A stretch of 64,000 nt of DNA. Origin: Fusobacterium sp. SYSU M8D902 (GTDB taxonomy: Bacteria > Fusobacteriota > Fusobacteriia > Fusobacteriales > Fusobacteriaceae). This document shows positions 18,374 through 28,161 of this stretch, one piece after another. The stretch's first letter is position 1; the number at the start of each line of letters is the position of its first letter. Below the pieces are notes generated by a model. It was not told the origin of the DNA, searched no databases, and saw nothing but the letters and a program-made list of their open reading frames with translations. Both the position numbers and the translations under genes were made by a program. The stretch spans positions 1 to 64,000 of the forward strand of contig NZ_JBEFNA010000006.1 of the NCBI RefSeq assembly GCF_040199715.1, given 5' to 3'.

Positions 18374-21300
18374 TTAATCTACTATATCCTCTACTTTCAA
18401 TCCGTCAAACATATAGGTTTCTGGCTTAGTTTTCTTATCTACACCAGTATCAGCACCTATACCAAATATTGGATTGCTTGGGAAGGTTAGAAGTGTAAAT
18501 TGAAGAGCTGCTCTCCACTCATAATCTCTAGCACTTAAAACATACTCTTTCTCAAATGCCAGTGACCATTGATAGTATCCCATCTCTTTTCCAATCTCTA
18601 TTCCTAATCCATCTAAAGATGATTTTCTAGCTCTCTCGTCACTACTTTGTTTTATCTCTCCTGTCAGATCTTCATAGAACTTAGCATAAGTTTTTAAAGT
18701 CCAACCTTCACTTGGTTTACCAATCTTCGTTACTAGGCTTATCTTATGTTCTCTATCTACTTTGCCCCATTCTTTGGCTTTAACACCTTTTTTATCTCTC
18801 CAACTAGAATTTTCCTCAATTTCATATCCTATACCAAATCTATTTTGTGAATAGAATACTCCAGCTTGTATCTCTTCAAGAGAGTCCCAGTAGTCCTCTG
18901 TCATCTTGTATCTAGCTTCGTTTCTCTGTAACATCAAATTAACTCTGAAATTACGTTTATACTCTGCCATATTTGTAAAATCATCATAGATACTTCTATT
19001 CAATTTAAAATCTACATGATTTCTCTCTCTATTTCTCAATATATCTCTAACTCTATATATCTCTTGTGGAGTCAATGAGTTAGAATCCTTATCAAACTCT
19101 ATCTCTGCATATCTTCTCAACTCATCATCACTAAATCTCTTATCTCTATATTCATAGTTAAATGAGATTATATCTGAGTTTTGAAGGTTATATCCTAAAT
19201 TACTATCTCTAGCACCTTTTTCATTGTGGTTATAGATCTCATAAGTCGCTCTATAGTAATTCTCTACATCTCCACCATCTAAGAAAGATACTCCATAAAT
19301 TTGGTTTTTAACATCTAGCTCTTCCTCTGGTGTCTTATAGTTTCTTCTATTATCTCTACCTTCACTAAAATCTAGTCCTAATCTATTATCTCCAAAAGTA
19401 TATTCATATGAATAGGTATTCAATCTAATTTTTTCTTTAGCATTATCTATATTCAATCCATTGTTGTATTTAGGATCTATATCCCAAATTTTTGAATCTA
19501 TACTATTGTTTTGATAAGACAATCTATGATCTCCTAAATAGTAAGTCACACCATAGTCTCTAAAAGTGTAGTAGTTATAATTCTCTTTATTTAAAGTCTC
19601 ATCTGTATACTTTTTATCTTCACCATAATTTAAAACTAATGATTTATCTCCATCTATTTTAAATTCTAGATCATTTTTTACAACTTCATTATTTAATTTG
19701 TTAGTAGCTGGATTTTCTGCTCTTTTGTAATCTATAGTATATATAGTTTCAGTGTTCCCAACTGTGGTATTAATACTATCCTTCACTTGGTATATATTAT
19801 CTTTATTTTTTAATCTTATATACTCAGCACTTCTTCCATTAGTATCTTCACCAAAATTTACACTTCCAGAATCATAGTCATATCTTTGATAAAATAACGT
19901 CAAATTATTAGCCATAGATAGATCTATAGTTCTATCTCTATTCTCTTCGTTATTAAATACAGTCATTGTATGATTTAACTTCAATTGAGTTCTTAATGTA
20001 GAATCCTCTCCACTAGCAAAATTTCCTTTTCCATTATTGCTATATGGATTGTAACCACTGGTATACTTATCGTATCTAAGTCCTCCAAACAGAGCAATCT
20101 CTCCAAAGTTATCTAAAGAGATCTCATCTCTTTGAGCACTCACTTCATAGAAATCTGAATTATTAATATATTTTCTATATCCATCAGCTGTATAAATTCC
20201 GGTTCTATCCCAGAACTCCTCCTCTGTCTTTCCACCAGCAAAAGTAAATTTAGTAGTATCATTGAATATATCTACATAACCTCTTTTTTGCTCAAAATTG
20301 CTATAAATAATATCTTCAAATCTATTATACTGCTTACTTCTTTCATTTCCTTTTATAACTTTTTCTCTCAATGGATCATTATCAAGATTTAGCTCTCTGA
20401 TCTCTGAATAGTAATCATACCCTGGCTTTATCTTGTAATCCCCTATAAAATCATACTCTCCAAAAGATACTCTCAAATCTTTTGTATCAAACTCATTATA
20501 CTCTTTTACCATACTTGGAGAATAATCAGCTTTAAATTTACTACCATACATACTATTGTATTTAAGTAGGCTATCCAACTTCGGATCTCTCTCCCAAAGT
20601 CCAAGCTTTCTAAATCTATCTCCGTTTTTCTCATCATAAGAGAATCCTACTTTAGTTTCCTTATCTAAGTATTCAAAACCAAAATCCTCTGCTCTAGATT
20701 GAGTATCATCAAATGTTGATCCTGGATCCATATCGTATAAATAATTATAGTATCCACCTATTTTATAGCTCTTATTGTCTTTATATAACTCCACCTGACT
20801 AAATAGATCGTTATCTATACTACTTCCATAAGATACATCATCTATATCATCATATACCATTAAAGCATAAGCTTTTTTATCATCAGTTAATTTCAACTTA
20901 CTCTTTAACGTTATATCCTTATCAGCACCTAGATTTTTTAAATCAGCATCCATACTGAAAAAACTCATAGTTTTAGTCAGATCAGGTCTTACTCCCTCTT
21001 CCTCTTTCGCTCCAAATCTATTGTTGTTTGTATAGTCTACTACTATATCTTCCAACCTAGGTATCATATTATAAGTTGCATTTATAGTGTTAAAATACAG
21101 TTTCCCATACTCAGCATCATATTCGTGAGTATAGTTCACTCTGTATCTTTTCTTTTTTTCTTCATGCTCTAAATACTTTCCAGCATCTTTCATAGGATCT
21201 AATTTACTTGTATCTAAACTCTTCTCCTTAGAATGAACTAACCAATCATCTACATCCAACTTCATAGTTCCAAAGTTATCAGTTTTATACCAGTTCTCCC

Positions 21301-22153
21301 ATCTACCTACCAAAACACCCATAGTATCAGCAAATTTCGGAGCAAATCCACCTATATACTTATCTCCTCTATCTCCATACAAAAATCCCCAAGAAACATT
21401 CCAACCATAGTAGTCGTCTGTTCCCCACTGAGGAAACAATGGTACTTGTGAACCTTGTCTTATATTAGCTCTATACCAAGGAAATCTAAATGGTAGTCTA
21501 CTTTTATCTCCAAGAAAGAAATCACTATTTTTTAAAGTAATTTGCTTATCAGGCTCTATTATTATATTTTCAGATAAGAAATGATATCCTGCATCATTTG
21601 GATCTTTCGTTTTCATTATGTTAAAATCCGTTGTAAGCCATCCATCATTTATGAAAATTTTATTATCTTTATACTGAATCTTATCCCCACCAAAATATAT
21701 ATTATTATTTGGTGCTTCAGCTCCAGTTACTTTAGAGACATCTAAATATCCAAAATTTTTATAAAATTCCCCATCTGTTCCTGCAAGTGATACATTCCCA
21801 CCCTCTAATGACTGTAGGCTCAAGTCTCCTACCTCATTAGAAAAAAGCGTTTGAAGTTCTCCATTCACATAAGCTCTATTCTTTTCAATATCTCTTCTTA
21901 TATCATAGGCCTTTAGTTCTAAATCTCCCTGTTTTAAATTTATTCCATTTTTTGATTTTAATGTATTATTTAATAGGTCGATCTCTACCTCATCTGTTCC
22001 TGCTAATATTGCCCCTTCTCTCTCTTTTTTCAATTCGATTTGAGTGGCTGAAGAAGATAAATTTGAAACTGCTGGAATCTCTTCCAGTTTTATTCCAAAA
22101 ACTATATATGATACAACTACGAATGCTACTGCTAATCTTATCCTATCCCTCAT
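18374..22153 (-). CDS. lptD: LPS-assembly outer-membrane protein LptD-like
   Basis: This 1259-residue exported protein has an N-terminal hydrophobic segment (residues 8-20), a LptA/OstA-like beta region to about residue 200, the family-like junction LPFRFPWYRANI and a very long, Tyr/Asp/Asn-rich C-terminal beta-barrel region. It should insert LPS into the outer leaflet. E. coli LptD is about 784 residues, so this is much larger. No cysteine occurs anywhere in the protein, so it cannot use the disulfides that mature E. coli LptD. It also ends in an acidic tail, not an aromatic residue. It starts at ATG 22153 after AGAGAGGA. It could be a distant OstA-like relative, but the lipid A genes in the window support LptD. 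Confidence 0.8.
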   Translation of the reverse strand: MRDRIRLAVAFVVVSYIVFGIKLEEIPAVSNLSSSATQIELKKEREGAILAGTDEVEIDLLNNTLKSKNGINLKQGDLELKAYDIRRDIEKNRAYVNGELQTLFSNEVGDLSLQSLEGGNVSLAGTDGEFYKNFGYLDVSKVTGAEAPNNNIYFGGDKIQYKDNKIFINDGWLTTDFNIMKTKDPNDAGYHFLSENIIIEPDKQITLKNSDFFLGDKSRLPFRFPWYRANIRQGSQVPLFPQWGTDDYYGWNVSWGFLYGDRGDKYIGGFAPKFADTMGVLVGRWENWYKTDNFGTMKLDVDDWLVHSKEKSLDTSKLDPMKDAGKYLEHEEKKKRYRVNYTHEYDAEYGKLYFNTINATYNMIPRLEDIVVDYTNNNRFGAKEEEGVRPDLTKTMSFFSMDADLKNLGADKDITLKSKLKLTDDKKAYALMVYDDIDDVSYGSSIDNDLFSQVELYKDNKSYKIGGYYNYLYDMDPGSTFDDTQSRAEDFGFEYLDKETKVGFSYDEKNGDRFRKLGLWERDPKLDSLLKYNSMYGSKFKADYSPSMVKEYNEFDTKDLRVSFGEYDFIGDYKIKPGYDYYSEIRELNLDNDPLREKVIKGNERSKQYNRFEDIIYSNFEQKRGYVDIFNDTTKFTFAGGKTEEEFWDRTGIYTADGYRKYINNSDFYEVSAQRDEISLDNFGEIALFGGLRYDKYTSGYNPYSNNGKGNFASGEDSTLRTQLKLNHTMTVFNNEENRDRTIDLSMANNLTLFYQRYDYDSGSVNFGEDTNGRSAEYIRLKNKDNIYQVKDSINTTVGNTETIYTIDYKRAENPATNKLNNEVVKNDLEFKIDGDKSLVLNYGEDKKYTDETLNKENYNYYTFRDYGVTYYLGDHRLSYQNNSIDSKIWDIDPKYNNGLNIDNAKEKIRLNTYSYEYTFGDNRLGLDFSEGRDNRRNYKTPEEELDVKNQIYGVSFLDGGDVENYYRATYEIYNHNEKGARDSNLGYNLQNSDIISFNYEYRDKRFSDDELRRYAEIEFDKDSNSLTPQEIYRVRDILRNRERNHVDFKLNRSIYDDFTNMAEYKRNFRVNLMLQRNEARYKMTEDYWDSLEEIQAGVFYSQNRFGIGYEIEENSSWRDKKGVKAKEWGKVDREHKISLVTKIGKPSEGWTLKTYAKFYEDLTGEIKQSSDERARKSSLDGLGIEIGKEMGYYQWSLAFEKEYVLSARDYEWRAALQFTLLTFPSNPIFGIGADTGVDKKTKPETYMFDGLKVEDIVD

Positions 22154-22190
22154 AATCTAATCCTCTCTGCAAACTGAATATTATTAGATA

Positions 22191-22220
22191 ATTATACCAT
22201 ATCTTTATTTATTTTGTCTA
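22191..22220 (-). promoter_or_regulatory. Promoter of lptD-thrS
   Basis: Minus strand: TAGACA, 18-bp spacer, TATAAT, with an upstream TATGG giving an extended -10, about 35 bp before lptD. Confidence 0.65.
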
Positions 22221-22237
22221 AAATTTATTTAAAAGAA

Positions 22238-22298
22238 TAAAATAAAAAGAAGAAATCATCTCTAAAATCATATTTTTCATATGTTTAGAAACGATTTC
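22238..22298 (-). terminator. Terminator of the thioredoxin gene
   Basis: On the minus strand GAAATCGTTTCTAAA pairs with TTTAGAGATGATTTC, using two G-U pairs, with an inner CATAT/ATATG helix. A T-rich tract follows. The wobble pairs work only on this strand. Confidence 0.75.
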
Positions 22299-22343
22299 CC
22301 TCTCTTTAATTTTTAATTTAACTATCAAAATCAAGAGCTCTAT

Positions 22344-22661
22344 CTATCTCAATTCCCTTAATTTTTCTCTCAGTTCCTCTTTTGATTTCATTCCATTTAA
22401 TTGGCATATTCTACTTCCTTCACCAAAAAATATGGTTACGGGAACACTAGTTATTCCAAACTCATAGGCTAAGTTTGGGTTTTCATCAACATTTACCTTG
22501 AATACTTTTATCTTTTCTTCTGTAGATATTGTTTCTAAAATAGGAAGTAACATCTTACAAGGACCACACCACTCTGTTACAAAATTAAGTATTACTAACT
22601 CCTCTTCACTATTCAAGTATTCAGAAAAAGTTGCGTCATTTAAGTTTATTAACCTATTCAA
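22344..22661 (-). CDS. trxA: Thioredoxin
   Basis: This 105-residue thioredoxin has the active site EWCGPCKM near residue 31 and the cis-Pro loop TSVPVTIFF. It is cytoplasmic and reduces protein disulfides. It starts with TTG at 22661, fixed by AGGAGG five to six bases upstream with no ATG nearby. It follows the rubredoxin-domain oxidoreductase by 99 bp; a weak hairpin with T8 sits between them. The neighbourhood suggests redox or oxygen defence, and a dedicated thioredoxin reductase is not seen here. Confidence 0.93.
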   Translation of the reverse strand: MNRLINLNDATFSEYLNSEEELVILNFVTEWCGPCKMLLPILETISTEEKIKVFKVNVDENPNLAYEFGITSVPVTIFFGEGSRICQLNGMKSKEELREKLRELR

Positions 22662-22760
22662 TTCTTCCTCCTAATTTCTGATAATGTTCAAAACTCTTAA
22701 TTTTAGTAGTCAGAAATTGTTTCTTTACATTGTACAATATTTTCAAAAAAAAGCCAAGCT

Positions 22761-24077
22761 TTAATTATATAATTTTGCTAAGATCTGGATTTTTCTAACT
22801 CCCTCTCTTACACCTTTTATCACTGCCACTGATTTTCCAGTATCACCTATCAATAGTGCCCCTACTAGAATCTCATTTTTAAAGAAAAATTTTCTATAGA
22901 TATTTTTCTCTGCATTATAGTCTACAACTGTCTCACCTGAATCAGTTATATTTCCAATAGAAAGAAGTTGTGTATTCATTCCTTCAAAGCTAAGTGGTTG
23001 TATCTGCTCACTATAAATTTTTTCTTCACCACAAATATTAGCACCTACAATTTTTCCTTGTTCCATAGCTACTTGCCACAATCCTATTATCTTTCCATTA
23101 TATTCAGCTATATCTCCACAAGCGTAGATATCTTTTATAGATGTTTCCATCTTCTCATTTACTATGATACCTCTATTTACAGCAATCTTAGTAGAAAGCA
23201 TAAATTCTTTGTTTGGAGCAATACCAGCACTGATTATAACCAAATCAGCATCTAATTCAACTCCATTTTTCAACACTACTTTCTCTACACAATCGCTACC
23301 TGCAAATCCTTTAATCTCTACTCCTGTCATAATATTTACTCCAGAAGTTTTTATCAATTTTTCTAATAACTCACTACCTTTTTCATCCAATTGTCTTGGA
23401 AGAACTCTTGGCATAACTTCTAATACAGTTACATCTAAACCTAAATTTTTAAATCCCCAAGCAGCTTCAAGTCCTAAAACTCCTCCACCTATCACAACTA
23501 CTTTTTTAGATTTTTTGGCTGTATCAATTATATCATAAGTTTCTGCCATCTCTCTTATAACTCTAACATTTTTTAGATCTTTATTTTCAAATGGTGGAAC
23601 AAAACATCTAGCTCCACTAGCTATTACTAAAGAATCATAATTCAATCTTTTCCCACTAGCCAGCTCAACAAATTTCTCATCTGTTGCTACAGAGATAACC
23701 TCCTCTTCAAGTAGTAGTTTGATATTTCTCTCAGCATACCAACTCTCTTTTTTTATCAACATTCTCTCCATAGGAATCTCATTGTCTATTATCTCTGTTA
23801 ATCTTGTTCTGTAATATGGTAGATATTTTTCTTTGGAAATTATTGTTATTCTAGCTTTTTTATTTCTACTAGAAACTGCATCTGCTGCATTTACAGCTGC
23901 AACTCCACCTCCAATTATTAATATATCCACCTCTTTTTCTATTGAGTTTTCTGATACCTCTACCTCTACCAATTCAAAAAGCTCCTGTCCAACTCCACAT
24001 ACTGGACAACTAGACGGTTTTTTGTCATAGTCAAATAATTCATCACAAACTGTACATCTCCACTTTTTTACTAACAT
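22761..24077 (-). CDS. Rubredoxin-domain FAD/NAD(P)H oxidoreductase
   Basis: This 438-residue fusion has a rubredoxin-like metal site at residues 8-27 (WRCTVCDELF ... CPVCG). Next comes an FAD Rossmann motif IIGGGVAAVNAA, a second NAD(P)H Rossmann motif VVIGGGVLGLEAA and the FAD-end motif IYACGDIAE. The architecture matches NADH:rubredoxin oxidoreductase-type enzymes that pass NAD(P)H electrons to rubredoxin-dependent oxygen or peroxide reductases. It starts at ATG 24077 with TGGAGGG upstream. No rubrerythrin or flavodiiron gene lies within the window, so its acceptor is open; the built-in rubredoxin domain may be the immediate one. Confidence 0.85.
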   Translation of the reverse strand: MLVKKWRCTVCDELFDYDKKPSSCPVCGVGQELFELVEVEVSENSIEKEVDILIIGGGVAAVNAADAVSSRNKKARITIISKEKYLPYYRTRLTEIIDNEIPMERMLIKKESWYAERNIKLLLEEEVISVATDEKFVELASGKRLNYDSLVIASGARCFVPPFENKDLKNVRVIREMAETYDIIDTAKKSKKVVVIGGGVLGLEAAWGFKNLGLDVTVLEVMPRVLPRQLDEKGSELLEKLIKTSGVNIMTGVEIKGFAGSDCVEKVVLKNGVELDADLVIISAGIAPNKEFMLSTKIAVNRGIIVNEKMETSIKDIYACGDIAEYNGKIIGLWQVAMEQGKIVGANICGEEKIYSEQIQPLSFEGMNTQLLSIGNITDSGETVVDYNAEKNIYRKFFFKNEILVGALLIGDTGKSVAVIKGVREGVRKIQILAKLYN

Positions 24078-24137
24078 AAAGTTCCCTCCATTTGAATTTA
24101 AGTATCATAATTTATTTTAATTTTATTTACAAACTAC

Positions 24138-24830
24138 TTAACAATTCTTGCTTAATCTCTCTTCTCTTTCTCTTTCTGCTTGAGATTTATTTACATAAAA
24201 AGGCTCTAAAGTATATAGATTATCTTCAGTTCTTGTAATTGATAACTGTCCTGCTATTACAGCTCTTGGGATTGAGTTAGCTCTAGTAACTATTTTAGCA
24301 TCTTCTCCTAAAATCTCTTTGATTATACTCTCATATGCTATAGCACCATCTCCACAAAAAATTGGAGTCTTTCCTTTTAAGTTTTCTAATAACTCTCTTA
24401 TCTCCCCATCTTTATAGTCACTCACTCTTTTTAATTCACTATTTTTTTCATATATAGAGTAGTATACTCTCTCTTTTCTCGCATCTATTAATGATACAAT
24501 CTCACCTTGAAATCCCTCTATATTATTAGCTAATAGATCTAGCTCATTTATTCCAACAATACTTTTTTCTGTTCCATAACATAAACCTTTAGCTACAGCC
24601 ACTCCTATTCTTATTCCTGTAAACGATCCTGGTCCAACTGTTATAGCTATTCTATCCACATCATTTATAGTTAATTTTGTCATTTTAAATAGATTATCTA
24701 TCATTGACATTATAACTGCTGAGTGATTTATCTTAACATATATATTTAACTCTCCTATCACTCCAATTTTATCATCATAAAGAGCTACACTTCCTATCTT
24801 TGTAGCTGTATCAATGGCTAAAACCAACAT
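24138..24830 (-). CDS. tsaB: t6A tRNA modification protein TsaB
   Basis: This 230-residue ASKHA-fold protein starts LVLAIDTATKIGSVALYD and has TVGPGSFTGIRIG. It is the scaffold partner of TsaD in threonylcarbamoyladenosine synthesis at A37 of ANN-decoding tRNAs. It starts at ATG 24830 and overlaps tsaE by 20 bp in another frame. TsaE is encoded directly upstream; tsaD and tsaC are not in the window. It is last in the Nudix-rfaE2-tsaE-tsaB operon. Confidence 0.95.
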   Translation of the reverse strand: MLVLAIDTATKIGSVALYDDKIGVIGELNIYVKINHSAVIMSMIDNLFKMTKLTINDVDRIAITVGPGSFTGIRIGVAVAKGLCYGTEKSIVGINELDLLANNIEGFQGEIVSLIDARKERVYYSIYEKNSELKRVSDYKDGEIRELLENLKGKTPIFCGDGAIAYESIIKEILGEDAKIVTRANSIPRAVIAGQLSITRTEDNLYTLEPFYVNKSQAEREREERLSKNC

Positions 24831-25275
24831 ACTCCAACATCTCCTTATCTTTCATTTCATCTCCTATATACTGTAATTCCACTTCTCTAGTATTTTCAGT
24901 ATGATAGTTTATTTTAATCTCAATATATTTTTTAGGAAGCTCACTCTCTATTATATTAGCCCATTCAATCAAAAGGACTCCATCACTATTTAAATAGTCC
25001 TCATAACCTATCTCATATATCTCCTCTGCTTCACCTAAACGATATACATCAAAGTGGTATAGTGGTAATCTTCCACTTAAATACTCTAATACATAGTTAA
25101 ATGTTGGACTTTTTATCTGCTCCTTCACTCCCAAAGCTTTAGCAAATTTCTGTGAAAATGTAGTTTTTCCAGTTCCTAAATCACCTATAAGAGCTATCAC
25201 TGTATTTTCACTAGAAAAATCAGCTAACTTCTCTGCTAATCTATCTAGCTCTTCAAAAGTGAGTATCTTATTCAT
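24811..25275 (-). CDS. tsaE: t6A ATPase TsaE
   Basis: This protein of about 154 residues has a P-loop GDLGTGKTTFSQ, KSPTFNYVLEY, HFDVYRL and LIEWANIIE, all typical of TsaE, the ATPase that drives the TsaBD complex. ATG 25275 is preferred because GGAGG lies five bases upstream; the longer in-frame start at 25290 lies before that site. The gene overlaps the end of rfaE2 and the start of tsaB, a sign of coupled translation. Confidence 0.94.
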   Translation of the reverse strand: MNKILTFEELDRLAEKLADFSSENTVIALIGDLGTGKTTFSQKFAKALGVKEQIKSPTFNYVLEYLSGRLPLYHFDVYRLGEAEEIYEIGYEDYLNSDGVLLIEWANIIESELPKKYIEIKINYHTENTREVELQYIGDEMKDKEMLEYVGFSH

Positions 25276-25753
25276 CATTTCCTCCATCATCTTTAAATTG
25301 TATTTTATTTACTATATTAGTAGTTGATTTTCCCTCAACAAAGGACAAGATTCTAACTTCACCACCATTTTTCTCCACTGTAGCTGTCTCTGGTAGCTCC
25401 TCCTTTTTATAATCTCCTCCCTTTACATGTATTGAAGGCTTTATTTTCTCCAATGTCTCTATAGGTGTAAGTTCATCAAATATCAATGTAAAATCTACTG
25501 CTTTTAATCCTGATAGCATCTCAGCTCTATCAATCTCATTATTAATTGGTCTAGTTGGACCTTTTAACTTTCTTACTGAGCTATCTGAATTAACCCCTAC
25601 AATTAATACATCCCCCTGTTTTTTAGCATCATTTAAATATCTTAAATGCCCTACATGTAAAATATCAAAACATCCATTTGTAAACACTACTTTTTTACCT
25701 TGAAGTTTTAACTCTTCTATCACTCTTGCAGCTGTTTCTCTGCTTAATATCAT
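25268..25753 (-). CDS. rfaE2: D-glycero-beta-D-manno-heptose-1-phosphate adenylyltransferase
   Basis: This is a stand-alone nucleotidyltransferase domain of about 161 residues, with FTNGCFDILHVGHLRYL (HxGH), GVNSDSSVRKLKG and HVKGGDY. It makes ADP-heptose from heptose-1-P for the inner core of LPS. In E. coli this domain is fused to a kinase (HldE); here it is separate. It starts at ATG 25753 with AGGAGG nine bases upstream; an earlier TTG at 25777 is rejected. The kinase and epimerase genes are not in this window. Confidence 0.93.
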   Translation of the reverse strand: MILSRETAARVIEELKLQGKKVVFTNGCFDILHVGHLRYLNDAKKQGDVLIVGVNSDSSVRKLKGPTRPINNEIDRAEMLSGLKAVDFTLIFDELTPIETLEKIKPSIHVKGGDYKKEELPETATVEKNGGEVRILSFVEGKSTTNIVNKIQFKDDGGNDE

Positions 25754-25813
25754 CTTTAACAACCTCCTGTTATCCAACTATTTTCCTCTATATTATATCA
25801 CTTTTTCTTAAGG

Positions 25814-26428
25814 TTAGCTATACTTCTGTATAAACTCGTATATAATTTCTGCTGTAATTCCCCAAATTACCTCTTCTTGATAATTATAAAAGTATACATC
25901 TCTAAAATACCCAGTCCAAGAGTTTCCATACCTTTTAGGTAGTTTCAACTCACTAGGTGAAAACATAGGTATATTTTTCATCTCTATCTTTTCTATTCTC
26001 GGTTCATTCTCCTTAAAAAATTTAATTGGAACAAATAGGAGTTTCTCCACTTCACTTGTATTAAATCTCATCTCTTTTACATTTTTTATATTTAGTTGTC
26101 CAACATAGATATCTAGTAACATTCCTCTTGGTGTAATCAAACTACCAAATTTTCCCAGTATCTCTATCTTCTCTCTATCTATACCTAACTCTTCATAGGT
26201 TTCTCTACAAGCTGTGGTTTCTGTTGTTAAATCTGCTACATCATACTTTCCACCTGGAAATGAGATCTCTCCACCCTGTCTTATCTGTGAGGCTCTCTTC
26301 TCTAATACTATATACTCCTCTCCCTCTATCACAACCATAGCTATAAGAACTGCAGCTACAATATACTTCTCTTCTCCTATTATTGCATTCTTATTATCTG
26401 ATAATAACTTCAAAAGTTTATTCTTCAT
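25814..26428 (-). CDS. Nudix hydrolase, CoA diphosphatase type
   Basis: This Nudix protein, about 204 residues long, has SQIRQGGEISFPGG and the core RETYEELGI. The first pattern is the extra motif of the CoA pyrophosphatase (NudL/YeaB) branch. The Nudix box is slightly non-canonical in its first half, as in that branch. It probably cleaves CoA to phosphopantetheine and 3',5'-ADP. It starts at ATG 26428 with AGAGGG upstream; a TTG at 26443 is rejected. It leads the operon with rfaE2, tsaE and tsaB. Confidence 0.85.
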   Translation of the reverse strand: MKNKLLKLLSDNKNAIIGEEKYIVAAVLIAMVVIEGEEYIVLEKRASQIRQGGEISFPGGKYDVADLTTETTACRETYEELGIDREKIEILGKFGSLITPRGMLLDIYVGQLNIKNVKEMRFNTSEVEKLLFVPIKFFKENEPRIEKIEMKNIPMFSPSELKLPKRYGNSWTGYFRDVYFYNYQEEVIWGITAEIIYEFIQKYS

Positions 26429-26525
26429 ATTTTCCCTCTTCAATCATTTTATATATAAATTTTATCATTTATATGTTACAAATTAAAGTGTTTATACAAT
26501 TATTTTTCAAATATTTTTTGGACAT

Positions 26526-26554
26526 AAAAAAAAGAGAAATACCTAGTATCTCCC
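26526..26554 (-). terminator. Terminator of pdxST
   Basis: Minus strand: GGGAGATAC pairs with GTATTTCTC (two G-U pairs) around a three-base loop, then T8. Confidence 0.8.
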
Positions 26555-26574
26555 TTTTTTATACATTAAAAATA

Positions 26575-27138
26575 TTATTTTATCATACTTAAAAAATATT
26601 TATGTATAGATAAATCCTCAGTTAATTCTGGATGAAAAGATGTAGCAAGCATATTTCTCTCCCTCACTGCAACTATTTTCCCGTTAACTTTAGCTAAAAT
26701 CTTTACTCCTTCACCAACAGTTTCAACATAAGGAGCTCTAATAAATGCCATTTTTATTTTATTCTCCATACCATTAAAATCTCCCAAGTATGAAAAACTA
26801 CCTAATTGTCTTCCATAAGCATTTCTTCTTACTTCTATATCCATAGTTCCCAAATGACAAGTTTTATCATTATATAAATTTTTAGCTAATAAAATCATTC
26901 CAGAACAAGTTCCAAATACTGGCAATCCCTCTTCTATCATTCTTTTCAATTTCTCTAAAATTTTTAATTCTCTTAATAATTTTCCCATAGCAGTACTCTC
27001 TCCACCTGGTAAAATTATTCCATCTATATGATCTAAGTCCTCTTTAGTTTTCACATAGATATTTTCAACACCTAATTTTTCCAATCTCTGTCTATGCTCT
27101 AAAAAGGCTCCCTGTAAAGCTAATATTCCTATTCTCAT
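26575..27138 (-). CDS. pdxT: PLP synthase glutaminase subunit PdxT
   Basis: This class I glutaminase, about 187 residues long, starts [15 protein letters not shown]. It has [11 protein letters not shown], the nucleophile in [10 protein letters not shown] and the catalytic His/Glu near [10 protein letters not shown]. It supplies ammonia to PdxS for pyridoxal phosphate synthesis. The ATG at 27138 comes right after the pdxS stop with AGAGG upstream; the longer frame starting at 27168 lies inside pdxS and is rejected. Confidence 0.96.
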   Translation of the reverse strand: MRIGILALQGAFLEHRQRLEKLGVENIYVKTKEDLDHIDGIILPGGESTAMGKLLRELKILEKLKRMIEEGLPVFGTCSGMILLAKNLYNDKTCHLGTMDIEVRRNAYGRQLGSFSYLGDFNGMENKIKMAFIRAPYVETVGEGVKILAKVNGKIVAVRERNMLATSFHPELTEDLSIHKYFLSMIK

Positions 27139-27139
27139 T

Positions 27140-28015
27140 TTAATAACCTCTATCAGCCATTTTTTCATTTTGATTTAAACTATAAACATTTATTCCAACC
27201 ATAGCTTCTCCTAAATCTTCTGATATTTCTGCCAATATTTTAGGATTATTATAATTTGTGACAGCTTTTACTATTGCTGCAGCTCTTTTAGCAGGATCTC
27301 CAGATTTAAATATCCCTGAGCCCACAAAAACACCATCACAACCTAACTGCATCATTAAAGCCGCATCTGCTGGAGTAGCAACTCCTCCAGCTGCAAAATT
27401 TACAACTGGTAACTTCTTATTTTCATACACATACTTTAATAACTCATAAGGAACTCCTAATTCTTTGGCTATATTATATAGTTCTGATTCAGCCACTGAA
27501 CTTATTCTTCTTATCTCTTCATTCATTCTTCTCATATGTTTGACAGCTTCAATTATATCTCCTGTTCCTGGTTCCCCCTTAGTTCTTATCATGCTAGCTC
27601 CCTCTTGTATTCTTCTAAGAGCCTCACCTAGATTTTTTGCTCCACAAACAAAAGGAACTCTAAATTTAGTTTTATCTATGTGATATCTATCATCTGCTGG
27701 AGTTAAAACTTCACTTTCATCTATATAATCTACCTCTAAAGCCTCTAATATTTGAGCTTCAACAAAATGTCCAATCCTTACTTTTGCCATAACAGGAATT
27801 GAAACTGCTGCTTGAATCTCTTTTATCATTTTAGGATCTGACATTCTTGCTACACCACCAGCTTTTCTAATATCTGCCGGTACTCTCTCTAAAGCCATTA
27901 CTGCACAAGCTCCTGCTTTTTCTGCTATAATTGCTTCAGCTGGAGTAGTAACATCCATTATAACTCCACCTTTTAACATTTGTGCCAAGTTCTTATTTAA
28001 TTCATGTCTTTCCAT
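27140..28015 (-). CDS. pdxS: PLP synthase subunit PdxS
   Basis: This 291-residue TIM-barrel subunit makes PLP from ribose-5-phosphate, glyceraldehyde-3-phosphate and ammonia. It shows [44 protein letters not shown] and [14 protein letters not shown], with the two catalytic lysines in MDVT-adjacent and KVRIGH regions as known for the family. It starts at ATG 28015 with AAAGGGGG upstream. It forms an operon with pdxT and is divergent from the probable regulator gene at 28193. Confidence 0.97.
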   Translation of the reverse strand: MERHELNKNLAQMLKGGVIMDVTTPAEAIIAEKAGACAVMALERVPADIRKAGGVARMSDPKMIKEIQAAVSIPVMAKVRIGHFVEAQILEALEVDYIDESEVLTPADDRYHIDKTKFRVPFVCGAKNLGEALRRIQEGASMIRTKGEPGTGDIIEAVKHMRRMNEEIRRISSVAESELYNIAKELGVPYELLKYVYENKKLPVVNFAAGGVATPADAALMMQLGCDGVFVGSGIFKSGDPAKRAAAIVKAVTNYNNPKILAEISEDLGEAMVGINVYSLNQNEKMADRGY

Positions 28016-28132
28016 AATAATCCCCCTTTATTTTTTTTGAAAATTTTATTATAATTAAGATACAAGTATTAATATAATCTACAATTTTATTATTACATAT
28101 TAAATACATAAATTCAATTTATTCATCTAAAA

Positions 28133-28161
28133 TTGTATCGGTACACTTTTAAATGGATAAA
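28133..28161 (+). promoter_or_regulatory. Probable pdxR promoter with overlapping palindrome
   Basis: TTGTAT, a 17-bp spacer and GATAAA form a plausible plus-strand promoter. The dyad TGTATCGGTACA (28134-28145) overlaps its -35. This fits autoregulation by the MocR-type protein and control of divergent pdxST, but binding is inferred only. Confidence 0.45.

Noticed and set aside
22729-22738. ATTGTACAAT palindrome upstream of thioredoxin as an operator
   Set aside because: A 10-bp AT-rich palindrome is expected by chance, and no promoter is aligned with it.
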